From Wocania_A sp965224845 (GTDB lineage Bacteria; Bacteroidota; Bacteroidia; Flavobacteriales; Flavobacteriaceae), in the NCBI GenBank assembly GCA_965224845.1, contig CBDDAJ010000006.1, positions 18,135 to 82,134 of the forward strand: a DNA stretch of 64,000 nucleotides, written 5' to 3'. Shown in pieces: positions 55,318 to 63,763 of the stretch. The stretch's first letter is position 1. The number at the start of each line of letters is the position of its first letter. The notes beneath the pieces were generated by a model. The model worked only from the letters and a program-made list of their open reading frames with translations. It had not been told where the DNA came from and did not search any database. The position numbers and the translations under genes are program-made.

Positions 55318-57327
55318 ATGAAAAAAATTCTCCTATTTATTTGTGTTGCAATTCCTCATTGCATTTTTTCTCAAGAAGCTTCTATTTCTACAAGGTTTAG
55401 TGAAGATGGTGCTTTATATGAAAGTTTAAATGCCGCTCCCAAAATATTAGCTCAATTTAAAGAAAATGAAAAATGTATAGTGCTAGATTATTTGGGGAAG
55501 GATAACTACAAAGTACAATATAAAGAATGGGTAGGTTTTTTAAATTCTGACTTTTTATTGATAAATGAAGAGATGATGGATTTATACTATGACTTTCAAG
55601 AAAAAGAAAGGCTTAAACTTATAGCAGAAAGAGAGAATAGGAAAAAAAGGATTGAAGAGATAGTAAGAAATAGTCCGGCAGAAAAGGAAAAAAGAAGGCA
55701 AGACTCCATCGCTAAAGTAAAAGCAGCCGAACAGCAACGATTAGCCGCCGAGGAATTGTTACGCAAACAGGCTGAGGAGCAAGCGCGCAGGCAACGCGAT
55801 TCCATCGCTAAAGTAAAAGCAGCCGAACAGCAACGCATAGCCGCCGAGGAATTGTTACGCAAACAGGCTGAGGAGCAAGCGCGCAGGCAACGCGATTCCA
55901 TCGCAAAGGCAAAAGCAGCCGAACAGCAACGATTAGCTGCCCAGGAATTGTTACGCAAACAGGCTGAGGAGCAAGCGCGCAGGCAACGCGATTCCATCGC
56001 AAAGGTAAAAGCAGCCGAACAGCAACGATTAGCCGCTCAGGAATTGTTACGCAAACAGGCTGAGGAGCAAGCGCGCAGGCAACGCGATTCCATCGCAAAG
56101 GCAAAAGCAGCCGAACAGCAGCGTATAGCCGCCGAGGAATTGTTACGCAAGCAGGCTGAAGAGCAAGCGCGCAGGCAACGCGATTCCATCGCAAAGGCAA
56201 AAGCAGCCGAACAGCAACGATTAGCTGCCCGGGAATTGTTACGCAAACAGGCTGAGGAGCAAGCGGGCAGGCAACGCGATTCCATCGCAAAGGCAAAAGC
56301 AGCCGAACAGCAACGATTAGCTGCCCGGGAATTGTTACGCAAACAGGCTGAGGAGCAAGCGCGCAGGCAACGCGATTCCATCGCAAAGGTAAAAGCAGCC
56401 GAACAGCAGCGCATAGCCGCCGAGGAATTGTTACGCAAACAGGCTGAGGAGCAAGCGCGCAGGGAACGCGATTCCATTGCTAAAGTAAAAGCAGCCGAAC
56501 AGCAACGATTAGCTGCCCGGGAATTGTTACGCAAACAGGCTGAGGAGCAAGCGGGCAGGCAACGCGATTCCATCGCAAAGGTAAAAGCAGCCGAACAGCA
56601 ACGATTAGCTGCCCGGGAATTGTTACGCAAACAGGCTGAGGAGCAAGCGCGCAGGCAACGCGATTCCATCGCAAAGGCAAAAGCAGCCGAACAGCAGCGT
56701 ATAGCCGCCCGGGAATTGTTACGCAAACAGGCTGAGGAGCAAGCGCGCAGGCAACGCGATTCCATCGCAAAGGTAAAAGCAGCCGAACAGCAACGATTAG
56801 CTGCTCAGGAATTGTTACGCAAACAGGCTGAGGAGCAAGCGCGCAGGCAACGCGATTCCATCGCTAAAGCAAAAGCAGCCGAACAGCAAAAGGTTCAGAA
56901 AAATAAGTTAGGCAATAATTGCAAATACCTCATTAATGAATATGACGATTATTATAAGGAAACATTAATTAGAACAGAGCTTTACAAAATTAATAAAGAC
57001 GTAATGGCAGAATTGTATAGGAAGGGAAAAGCCGTAAACGTTTTTTTAAGCTTATCAGAAAACCTGGGTTGTGCTAGCTATTTGCCTGGTAATAGGTCTT
57101 CTGTAAAAATTACACTTGAAAATGACCAAATAATTACATTATATCATTCGTGGAATATTGACTGCGAAAACTTTAATTTTAAAGGTAGAATTTCCAATTC
57201 ACAGATGCAGAAGTTAGAACAGTCTCCTATTAAATCAATACTATTTAAAGGAACAAAAAACGTTAGGGCTATTTCTAATGTGGATTACAAAAACTTTTTT
57301 ATCGATAAGCTTAAATGTATTGAATAG
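55318..57327 (+). CDS. Secreted coiled-coil protein with about 12.5 tandem 32-residue repeats
   Basis: The 669-residue protein has a signal peptide (cleavage near IFSQ). A small beta domain of SH3 type follows (about residues 20-85, with NYKVQYKEWVGFLNSDF). Residues about 126-524 hold a helical repeat array with the unit RQRDSIAKxKAAEQQRxAAx and then ELLRKQAEEQAR, 32 residues long. After the array a C-terminal domain of about 145 residues has three cysteines and a beta-rich look. The long helix would act as a stalk or spacer in the periplasm or at the envelope. The repeats differ at only four or five positions (V/A, L/I, E/Q/R, R/G). The gene has no operon partner and its function is unknown. 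Confidence 0.82.
   Translation: MKKILLFICVAIPHCIFSQEASISTRFSEDGALYESLNAAPKILAQFKENEKCIVLDYLGKDNYKVQYKEWVGFLNSDFLLINEEMMDLYYDFQEKERLKLIAERENRKKRIEEIVRNSPAEKEKRRQDSIAKVKAAEQQRLAAEELLRKQAEEQARRQRDSIAKVKAAEQQRIAAEELLRKQAEEQARRQRDSIAKAKAAEQQRLAAQELLRKQAEEQARRQRDSIAKVKAAEQQRLAAQELLRKQAEEQARRQRDSIAKAKAAEQQRIAAEELLRKQAEEQARRQRDSIAKAKAAEQQRLAARELLRKQAEEQAGRQRDSIAKAKAAEQQRLAARELLRKQAEEQARRQRDSIAKVKAAEQQRIAAEELLRKQAEEQARRERDSIAKVKAAEQQRLAARELLRKQAEEQAGRQRDSIAKVKAAEQQRLAARELLRKQAEEQARRQRDSIAKAKAAEQQRIAARELLRKQAEEQARRQRDSIAKVKAAEQQRLAAQELLRKQAEEQARRQRDSIAKAKAAEQQKVQKNKLGNNCKYLINEYDDYYKETLIRTELYKINKDVMAELYRKGKAVNVFLSLSENLGCASYLPGNRSSVKITLENDQIITLYHSWNIDCENFNFKGRISNSQMQKLEQSPIKSILFKGTKNVRAISNVDYKNFFIDKLKCIE
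55693..56889 (+). repeat. Tandem array of 96-bp repeats (about 12.5 copies) inside the coiled-coil gene
   Basis: The Asp codon of DSIAK recurs at 55702 and then exactly every 96 bp to 56854, giving twelve full units and one partial unit. Copies are nearly identical in DNA, including silent positions, and are visibly richer in G+C than the flanking sequence. Because 96 is a multiple of three, gaining or losing units keeps the frame. The array also leaves long frames open on the minus strand, which are shadows and not genes. Confidence 0.95.
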
Positions 57328-57342
57328 AAAATACATTGTCTG

Positions 57343-58524
57343 CTAACTCATTTTAGTGCAAATAATCACAATTTTATTATTGTTAAGATCTGTAGTAAAA
57401 AACAAGTAGTAGTTTCCACCATCTTTAATATTAAATTTTTTTCTGATTTGTTGAACGCTTTCCGGAAAGTTTCGTGTTGTAATATTGGCCTTTTTAATGG
57501 CTTCTTTTTTTAATGTTTTTTTATTGAAAGGCAATACTTTTTCAATGTAAAAAGATCTGCCTGGGAAGCCTATCAGCAATTCGGCTGTGTATAAATGAGA
57601 ATGTTGATGGAGTTTAAAAACATGTAATTGTTTTGAAACTGAATGAAACCCACCAGCCTTTAAAATAGCGCTATTAGGTTCGTATAAATAAGTGAGAGGT
57701 AGTTTGTATTCAGACGCTAAAGCTTTTTCTTCTTTTATATTAAACTGAAAAAAGGCTTTTGTTTCATTTTTAATATTTACAGTTTTAATATTGATTTCAC
57801 CACAAAAGCCTCGTTCTAAAATCCAAAGCAACTCTTTTACGTCGTTTTTTATTGCAACGACATGAATGGCCTTTACATGCTTTAATTCTTTAATACCAAC
57901 AGATAGATCGAGTAGTGGAGACGTTTTAATTAAAACATTTTTTGAGTGCTTAAAAAGTAAATCTGAATATTTAGGAATATTAGGTAAGCAGTCATTTAAA
58001 AAGAATACTTTGCCTTTACTATGATGTCTTCTCGAAGGATCAATATAAATCCAATCGTATGATTTTTTATTCGCTTTTAAATATTCAATACCATCAGCAT
58101 GATATGTGCTTATATTTTTATTGTTGAATTGCTTGAAATTATGTTTAACAATGTTAGATAGGTTTTCGTTAATCTCACAGTACTCAACATTTTTAAATCG
58201 CTTAGAAAAGTAATAACAATCTACACCAAAACCACCGGTTAGATCTATAATAGATGCACCATTAATTAATTTGGATTTGTATTTTGCAGTTCGCTCGGAA
58301 GAGGTTTGCTCAATATTTAATTTATTTGGGTAGTATATGGTTTTGGTACTAAACCAAGTAGGGAGTTTTTTTTCGCTACGCTTTTTCGCTTCAATTTGTT
58401 CGATAATTTCTTTTGTCTCTACCGATGGAAAAGCTACTTTTTTTAAAAGCAATTTAGAAATATCAGAATTTAAATTTTCATTTATAAACTCTTGAACTTC
58501 AATATTTAAAATGGAATGATTCAA
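57343..58524 (-). CDS. Class I SAM-dependent methyltransferase with THUMP-like domain
   Basis: The 393-residue protein shows a SAM-binding motif IIDLTGGFGVDCYYFSKRF near residue 92, an acidic ligand in VEYCEINENL and an active-site-like DWIYIDPSRRHHSKGK near residue 158. The C-terminal part is a THUMP-like domain found in this Bacteroidota family. The DPxR-type motif resembles RNA guanine-N2 methyltransferases, so an RNA substrate is likely but not proven. It is convergent with the repeat protein gene (15 bp gap) and starts 6 bp after the AI-2E-type permease gene, with which it is probably co-transcribed. Confidence 0.88.
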   Translation of the reverse strand: MNHSILNIEVQEFINENLNSDISKLLLKKVAFPSVETKEIIEQIEAKKRSEKKLPTWFSTKTIYYPNKLNIEQTSSERTAKYKSKLINGASIIDLTGGFGVDCYYFSKRFKNVEYCEINENLSNIVKHNFKQFNNKNISTYHADGIEYLKANKKSYDWIYIDPSRRHHSKGKVFFLNDCLPNIPKYSDLLFKHSKNVLIKTSPLLDLSVGIKELKHVKAIHVVAIKNDVKELLWILERGFCGEINIKTVNIKNETKAFFQFNIKEEKALASEYKLPLTYLYEPNSAILKAGGFHSVSKQLHVFKLHQHSHLYTAELLIGFPGRSFYIEKVLPFNKKTLKKEAIKKANITTRNFPESVQQIRKKFNIKDGGNYYLFFTTDLNNNKIVIICTKMS

Positions 58525-58530
58525 CTGTTA

Positions 58531-59619
58531 TTATAGCCCTTTAGTAAGTTTCTTTACGATTTTGTTTTCTGATAAAAACTCTTTTAAAATTACTTTAATT
58601 GCAGTATAGGCAGGTACAGCAATAATTAACCCAATAACACCAAATAGAATACCGGTAATTAGAATGATTAAGAAAATCTCTAATGGGTGCGATTTTACAC
58701 TTTTTGAAAAAATGATGGGTTGACTTCCAAAATTATCTACCAATTGTCCAATCATAAATACTATAAAGACCCAAAATGTTTTAGGTAAAATAACATCACT
58801 AAAACTTTCACCAAGATTACTGGTCATCGTTAATGTTATCATTAATAAAGCACCAACCAAAGGACCAACATATGGAATTAAATTGAGCAATGCACATAAA
58901 AAAGCAATAACAACTGCATTTTCTACACCAATTATTAAAAGTCCGATAGTATAAATTATAAAGAGTATTAAAATTTGAAAAATAAGACCAACGAAATATC
59001 TGGATAGTAGATCCTTTATTTTGGTAGTAGAATTTTTCCAGCGTGATGCTTTACTATCAGGGATAAAAGTTAGAATACCGTTTTCAAATAATTTGCTGTC
59101 CTTTAAAAAGAAAAAAGAGATAAATAAAACTGAAAATAGTCCAATACTAAAACTCCCCAGGCCACTAACAATAGAGTTTAAGAAATTAGGTATTATAGCA
59201 AAATCTATTTTAGATAGGAGATTTGAATCTTTTAAAGATTGCTCAACATCAATTTGATGCAAATCAAAATAAGTAATAATTTCTGCATATAAGTTTTCAA
59301 TATTGTTTTGTAATTCGTTAATATTTAATAGCGATAAATTTTGTCCTTGTTTCATGATTAAAGGAATAAACAAGCCCATTAAACCAATAAATATTCCTAA
59401 TAAAAGTATAATGGTTACTATAACAGCAAGAGTATTATTAAACTTTAATCGCCTGCGTAAGAATAAAATAATTGGCCTGCCAATTAATGAAATAACTGCA
59501 GCTATAGCTACATATACAATAACAGATTGTATTTGATATAGAAAGTATAAAACCAATGCAATGCCTAAAATAAAGGCTAAGGCTCTTAAGATTCCGTTAG
59601 AAATTGTGTTTGAGTTCAT
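58531..59619 (-). CDS. AI-2E transporter family (PerM-like) membrane protein
   Basis: The 362-residue protein has about eight membrane helices in the layout of the AI-2E/PerM family. Supporting segments are YVAIAAVISLIGRPIILFL near the N-terminus, the central soluble region with ENLYAEIITYF, and ALLNLIPYVGPLVGALLM near residue 245, where PYVGP is the family hallmark. Family members export small molecules or ions, and some act as Na+/H+ antiporters. It lies 6 bp upstream of the methyltransferase gene. A specific substrate cannot be given. Confidence 0.92.
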   Translation of the reverse strand: MNSNTISNGILRALAFILGIALVLYFLYQIQSVIVYVAIAAVISLIGRPIILFLRRRLKFNNTLAVIVTIILLLGIFIGLMGLFIPLIMKQGQNLSLLNINELQNNIENLYAEIITYFDLHQIDVEQSLKDSNLLSKIDFAIIPNFLNSIVSGLGSFSIGLFSVLFISFFFLKDSKLFENGILTFIPDSKASRWKNSTTKIKDLLSRYFVGLIFQILILFIIYTIGLLIIGVENAVVIAFLCALLNLIPYVGPLVGALLMITLTMTSNLGESFSDVILPKTFWVFIVFMIGQLVDNFGSQPIIFSKSVKSHPLEIFLIILITGILFGVIGLIIAVPAYTAIKVILKEFLSENKIVKKLTKGL

Positions 59620-59714
59620 GCAGTAAATATAATATTATTTGTTTTTACGAATGATGAACGGCTGTACTAATCCTTTAAACAAAATTGAAATACTTTATTT
59701 AATTGCTTTGTTTC

Positions 59715-60219
59715 TCAGGTATTTAATTGCTTAGTCATTTCATATATGGCAACATTTGTAGCTTGCACCACATTCATACTACTATTTTGACCAAACATAT
59801 CTATATGAATGATAGCATCTGAAATTTTTAGAATCTGTTCTGAAACTCCAAAATTTTCATCACCAATAATTAAAGCAATGGGTTTTTCGGCAGAAAAACT
59901 GAAAGAATGGATGGGTTTGCTGGTATTTGTAATCTCTAATGAAATGATTTGATAGCCTTCCTTTTTTTAAACGCTTAGCAACCTTTAATGCCGATATTGA
60001 AACTTCATAATTAACCACTTTTTCAGTGGATCTCGAGGTTTTAGTTATTTTTCGTCCTAACCGAATATGTGCTCCACACAGGATAAGTTTTTCAATGCCA
60101 AAGGCATCAGCGATTCTAAATAAGCTCCCAATATTTGGCGCATTGGTAACATTATCACAAATCAGGATTATTGGGAATGTTTGCTTTTTAAAGTTGGTAT
60201 TGTAATGGGTGAGTTGCAA
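59715..60219 (-). pseudogene. TrmH/SpoU-family RNA methyltransferase, interrupted by a one-base insertion
   Basis: The first frame starts at TTG 60219 (MQLTHYNTNFKK) and contains motif 1 of the SPOUT family (CDNVTNAPNIGSLFRIADAFG). After KRLKK it runs into a wrong frame and stops at 59860. Removing one T from the run of seven at 59962-59968 restores a frame to 59717. That frame has motif 2 (IGDENFGVSEQIL) and motif 3 (MFGQNSSMNVVQATNVAIYEM), which together form the SAM-binding knot. The repaired product is about 167 residues and looks complete, methylating a ribose in tRNA or rRNA. The lesion in a homopolymer suggests sequence error rather than a dead gene. Confidence 0.85.
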
Positions 60220-60286
60220 TTATTGTTTATTTGTTAATGTGTTTTATTCGTTTAGTTGTCTAGCCGCGAATTCACAGATATAAAAA

Positions 60287-60631
60287 TTAAGTTATTTGAA
60301 CCATTGATCTATTAAAATGGCCAGTTTTTCTTCTTTCGTTGGCTCCAATGAGGATTGGAATAGAAGCTGTTAAAGTACTTATAAAGCCTAAATCCCATAT
60401 AAGAATGGTTACGATAACTGCGGCAAATGCACCTCCTATGATTGCATAATTATTTGGTTCTGCATGCAATCTATTAATATGTCTTTTTGTGAAATTGCCA
60501 CAGTGTTTACACCTTTCGTGTAACTCATTTTTCCCATATTCCATTAAGAATTCATGTCTGTTAGTAGAGTTGGTTTTGAGATAGTTTTCTTTTTTACATG
60601 AATTTGAACTGCAGTAGTAACTTAATTTCAT
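60287..60631 (-). CDS. Small membrane protein with zinc-ribbon-like cysteines
   Basis: The 114-residue protein has cysteine pairs at the N-terminus (CSSNSC and later CKHCGNF), which could bind zinc. Two hydrophobic stretches follow (residues about 63-90), and the end is basic. It starts 34 bp after the DUF4159 gene ends upstream of it in transcription order. No family was recognised. A membrane-bound zinc-ribbon protein is a fair description; function is unknown. Confidence 0.7.
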   Translation of the reverse strand: MKLSYYCSSNSCKKENYLKTNSTNRHEFLMEYGKNELHERCKHCGNFTKRHINRLHAEPNNYAIIGGAFAAVIVTILIWDLGFISTLTASIPILIGANERRKTGHFNRSMVQIT

Positions 60632-60664
60632 AATTTAAAGCCTATGTTCTTGTTTCTTTTTAAT

Positions 60665-61306
60665 TCAATTCTCAAAGGCATATTTAATAATATTTGCGCC
60701 CATTTTTAATGCTTTTTCTCTAACATCGTCAGGGTCATTATGTACTTCTGCGTCTTCCCATCCGTCACCTAAATCACTTTCGTAGGTAAATAATAAAACC
60801 AATCTATCTTTATTAAAAATACCAAATGCCTGAGGGCGTTTACCATCGTGTTCATGTATTTTTGGCAAACCTTTAGGGAATTTATAAGCACTATTAAATA
60901 TGCTATGAGTGGCAGGTAGTTCTACCAATTCTTGATCTGGAAATACTTTTTTTAATTCCTTGGTAATGTATGGTTGCATACCATAATTATCATCAATATG
61001 TAAAAAGCCCCCAGAAATTAAATAATTACGAAGGTTTTCGGCATCAGATTCACTAAAAAACACATGGCCATGACCAGTCATGTGTAAAAAAGGATACTGA
61101 AAGATATCAATACTGCCAGCTTCAACAGTTTGAGGTTTTGGGTTAATTTTTGTGTTTATATGACTATTACAAAACTTAATTAGATTAGGTAATGCTGTTG
61201 GGTTGCCATACCAATCTCCACCACCTTTATATTTTAGAATAGCTAAATCCTGACTAAATAAGAACAGAGAAAGAAGCATAAAAAAAATAGAAAAGATTGC
61301 CTTCAT
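60665..61306 (-). CDS. DUF4159 domain protein, secreted
   Basis: The 213-residue product has a signal peptide (cleavage near LFSQ). It shows the DUF4159 pattern: LAILKYKGGGDWYGNPTALP, FLHMTGHGHVFFSESDAENLRNYL, GGFLHIDDNYGMQPYI and LLFTYESDLGDGWED. The domain resembles the class I glutamine amidotransferase-like fold and is common in Bacteroidota, but its activity is unknown. It follows rsmE by 6 bp. The order DUF4159 - rsmE - tsaD is common in this group, which supports the assignment. Confidence 0.92.
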   Translation of the reverse strand: MKAIFSIFFMLLSLFLFSQDLAILKYKGGGDWYGNPTALPNLIKFCNSHINTKINPKPQTVEAGSIDIFQYPFLHMTGHGHVFFSESDAENLRNYLISGGFLHIDDNYGMQPYITKELKKVFPDQELVELPATHSIFNSAYKFPKGLPKIHEHDGKRPQAFGIFNKDRLVLLFTYESDLGDGWEDAEVHNDPDDVREKALKMGANIIKYAFEN

Positions 61307-61312
61307 AAAACT

Positions 61313-62017
61313 TTATTGATTAATAAATGCAACAGAATGGCAAGCTACTATTGCAGCCGTTTCTGTTCGTAATCTGGTTTTACCCAAAGTTACAGGAATA
61401 AAATTGTTTAGCAATGCCATTTCTATTTCTTTAACAGAAAAATCACCTTCCGGACCAATTAAAATGGTTATGTTTTGCTTTGGTTTTAATACTTCTTTTA
61501 AAGATTTTCTATTAGTTTCTTCACAATGTGCAATAAATAAATCGCCTTTAAACTCTTGTTTTATAAAGGTTTTATATGCGATTGCTTCATTAAGTGTTGG
61601 CATATAGCAACTTAAAGATTGTTTTATAGCAGATTGTAAAATCTTTTCATAGCGTTCTGCTTTTATAACTTTTCGTTCGCTATGGTCGCAAATAATAGGG
61701 GTAATACGATCTATTCCTATTTCACTGGCCTTTTCCAAAAACCACTCGTAGCGATCATTCATTTTTGTTGGAGCAACAGCAAGATGTAAATTGTAGTTGT
61801 GTTTTGGTTGGAGTGTTTTAGAAACAACACTTACAGTGCACTTCTTTATATCAGCAATTAAGACTTCAGCTTTAAATAGCCAACCTTTTCCATTTGTAAT
61901 ATAAAGGGTATCTCCAGAGTTTTTACGTAATACTTTTATAATATGTTTACTTTCCTCTTTCTTAAAAGTAAATTGTTTAGTGTTTTCTGAAATGTCTGGA
62001 TTGTAGAAGAGTTGCAT
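61313..62017 (-). CDS. rsmE: 16S rRNA (uracil(1498)-N(3))-methyltransferase
   Basis: The 234-residue protein has an N-terminal PUA-like domain (FKKEESKHIIKVLRKNSGD) and a C-terminal SPOUT knot. Characteristic motifs are EKASEIGIDRITPIICDHSERKV near residue 95, ILIGPEGDFSVKEIE near 184 and VTLGKTRLRTETAA near 212. RsmE adds a methyl group to N3 of uridine 1498 in 16S rRNA. The length matches the family. It precedes the DUF4159 gene by 6 bp and is probably co-transcribed with it. Confidence 0.95.
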   Translation of the reverse strand: MQLFYNPDISENTKQFTFKKEESKHIIKVLRKNSGDTLYITNGKGWLFKAEVLIADIKKCTVSVVSKTLQPKHNYNLHLAVAPTKMNDRYEWFLEKASEIGIDRITPIICDHSERKVIKAERYEKILQSAIKQSLSCYMPTLNEAIAYKTFIKQEFKGDLFIAHCEETNRKSLKEVLKPKQNITILIGPEGDFSVKEIEMALLNNFIPVTLGKTRLRTETAAIVACHSVAFINQ

Positions 62018-62059
62018 ATAGCGAAGATAGAAAGTAATTATTTGAATAAAAAAATATTG

Positions 62060-62521
62060 TTATGACGTTTTATTTCTTTTGATTAGTCTCTTAGTTAATC
62101 CTATACTTATGTTTAGCAAAAAAAGAATTTGAGAAATAAATATTATGCAGATTAGAATTAGAATTATCCAACCCAAAATAGAATATTCATTGAATATTCC
62201 AGGCTCAATTTCACTATCATCTTCAAATATTAACATCGAAGCCAGATAAATAAAAAAACCACCAATCGAAGTAAATAAATGAATATTAGTTAAATGAGAG
62301 ACTAAAGGGACTTTTAATTTATTAGAGACCCAATAAAAACTACCTAATAAAAAATAAAAGAATGAAATTAGACTAATCAAATGAAAAAGATGGATAATAT
62401 AATAGGTGTCATGAACATTAATATCAATGATTGCGTTTTCATCTGAATAAGTGAATAATCCTAGAGAAAATATTATAAGTGAGGATACCCAAAAATAAAT
62501 ATATGGTTTGGCAAATTTCAT
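62060..62521 (-). CDS. Four-helix membrane protein with a COX1-like HDTYY motif
   Basis: The 153-residue protein has four predicted membrane helices. Helix 2 reads INVHDTYYIIHLFHLISLISFF, which recalls the heme-binding helix of cytochrome oxidase subunit I (HDTYYVVAHFHYV). It is far too short to be an oxidase subunit, and the other haem and copper ligands are absent. It lies between rsmE and tsaD on the same strand. It may be an isolated relative or may have kept the motif by chance. Function is unknown. Confidence 0.65.
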   Translation of the reverse strand: MKFAKPYIYFWVSSLIIFSLGLFTYSDENAIIDINVHDTYYIIHLFHLISLISFFYFLLGSFYWVSNKLKVPLVSHLTNIHLFTSIGGFFIYLASMLIFEDDSEIEPGIFNEYSILGWIILILICIIFISQILFLLNISIGLTKRLIKRNKTS

Positions 62522-62550
62522 AATTATACTATTCGTGTATTTATGGCAAA

Positions 62551-63586
62551 TTAGATCTTCAATCGTGCGGAAGCCATAATATCTTGCCCTGCAAAATCAC
62601 CCTCCAAATATTTTAAATAACCTACAATCGCAATCATAGCGGCATTGTCGGTTGTGAATTCAAACTTTGGTATATAGGTGGTCCATCCAAATTTTTGTTC
62701 ACCATCTTTTAAAGCTTGCCTTATCCCGGAGTTTGCCGAAACACCACCACCAATAGCAATGTGCTTTATGCCTGTTTGTTTTGCAGCAAGTTTTAACTTA
62801 TCAATTAACAATCCCGATAATAGTATACTGTATGGATGCGCAAATATCATTGAGGCGTTCCGAAATAAAGTTAGGGATTAGCTTTTTATTTCATTTTGAA
62901 TAAAATAGAGAATGGCCGTTTTTAATCCCGAAAAACTAAAATTTAAACCATCTACTCTTAGGTTTTGTAAACTTGGTAAGCTTTAGGGTTTCCTAACTGT
63001 GCACGTTTGTCTATTTCAGGACCTGCCGGATAGCCTAATCCTAAGAATCTTACCGCTTTTATCATAAGGCTTCACCAATCAGCATCATCAATGGTTTCCC
63101 CAATAACGTCACATGTCAAAATAATTATCGACCTTAACTATCTGCGTATGTCCACCAGAAATAGTCATCCCTAAAAACGGAAACGGCGGTTTATTCAAAA
63201 CCGTCTTCGTCTATGAAATGCGCTAAAATATGAGCCTGCATATGATTAACGTCAATTAAGCGGAATGTTTAAACCATAGGCTAATGATTTGGCAAAAGAG
63301 GTTCCTACCAATAGCGACCCCATTAATCCAGGGCCCACGAGTAAATGCAATGGCTTGGAGGTCTTCTTTTGTGATCCCAGCCTGTTTTAAGGCCTGATCC
63401 ACTACAGGGCACTATGTTTTGTTGGTGTGCTCTTGATGCTAATTCGGGCACAACACCACCATATGCTTCGTGTATTTTTTGATTGGCTATAACATTACTT
63501 AAAATTTTACCGTTATGGATTACAGAAGCGGCAGTATCGTCACACGACGATTCAATTCCTAGAATATAAATATTTTGTGAAGACAT
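62551..63586 (-). pseudogene. tsaD: tRNA N6-threonylcarbamoyladenosine synthase subunit TsaD, broken by many small insertions
   Basis: The N-terminal frame (from ATG 63586) encodes ILGIESSCDDTAASVIHNGK and EAYGGVVPELASRAHQQNIV, which are TsaD hallmarks. The last frame (62551-62850) encodes KHIAIGGGVSANSGIRQAL and the typical C-terminus. Between them the frame changes repeatedly. Apparent extra bases lie near 63407-63409, 63331-63333, 63255-63259, 63196, 63110-63113 and several more between 62970 and 63085. Reading across them recovers AFTRGPGLMGSLLVG, NHMQAHILAHF, TISGGHTQIV and GYPAGPEIDKRAQLGNP. The 1036-bp span fits a normal protein of about 340 residues plus roughly a dozen inserted bases. 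TsaD is essential for the t6A tRNA modification, so sequence error is the likely cause. Confidence 0.9.
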
Positions 63587-63763
63587 TAATAAAAATTGGG
63601 CACAATAATTGTTAATTTTGAAAACAGATAAACGTCTGATTACTTCATTTTATTCGTAATTACAAAACTACTCATTTATTTTTGTAATGGGATATAAAAT
63701 AGTATAAGTAGTTTACCTTAGACAAAAAATTAAAATAGGCACGTATCTATGGACATGTAGTTT

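Noticed and set aside
55596..56770. Long minus-strand open frames (up to 242 codons) across the repeat array
   Set aside because: They exist only because the 96-bp unit has no stop in those frames and is repeated in phase; the plus-strand gene with signal peptide explains the region.
55693..56889. CRISPR-like array
   Set aside because: The units are adjacent with no unique spacers, are 96 bp long and encode protein in frame.
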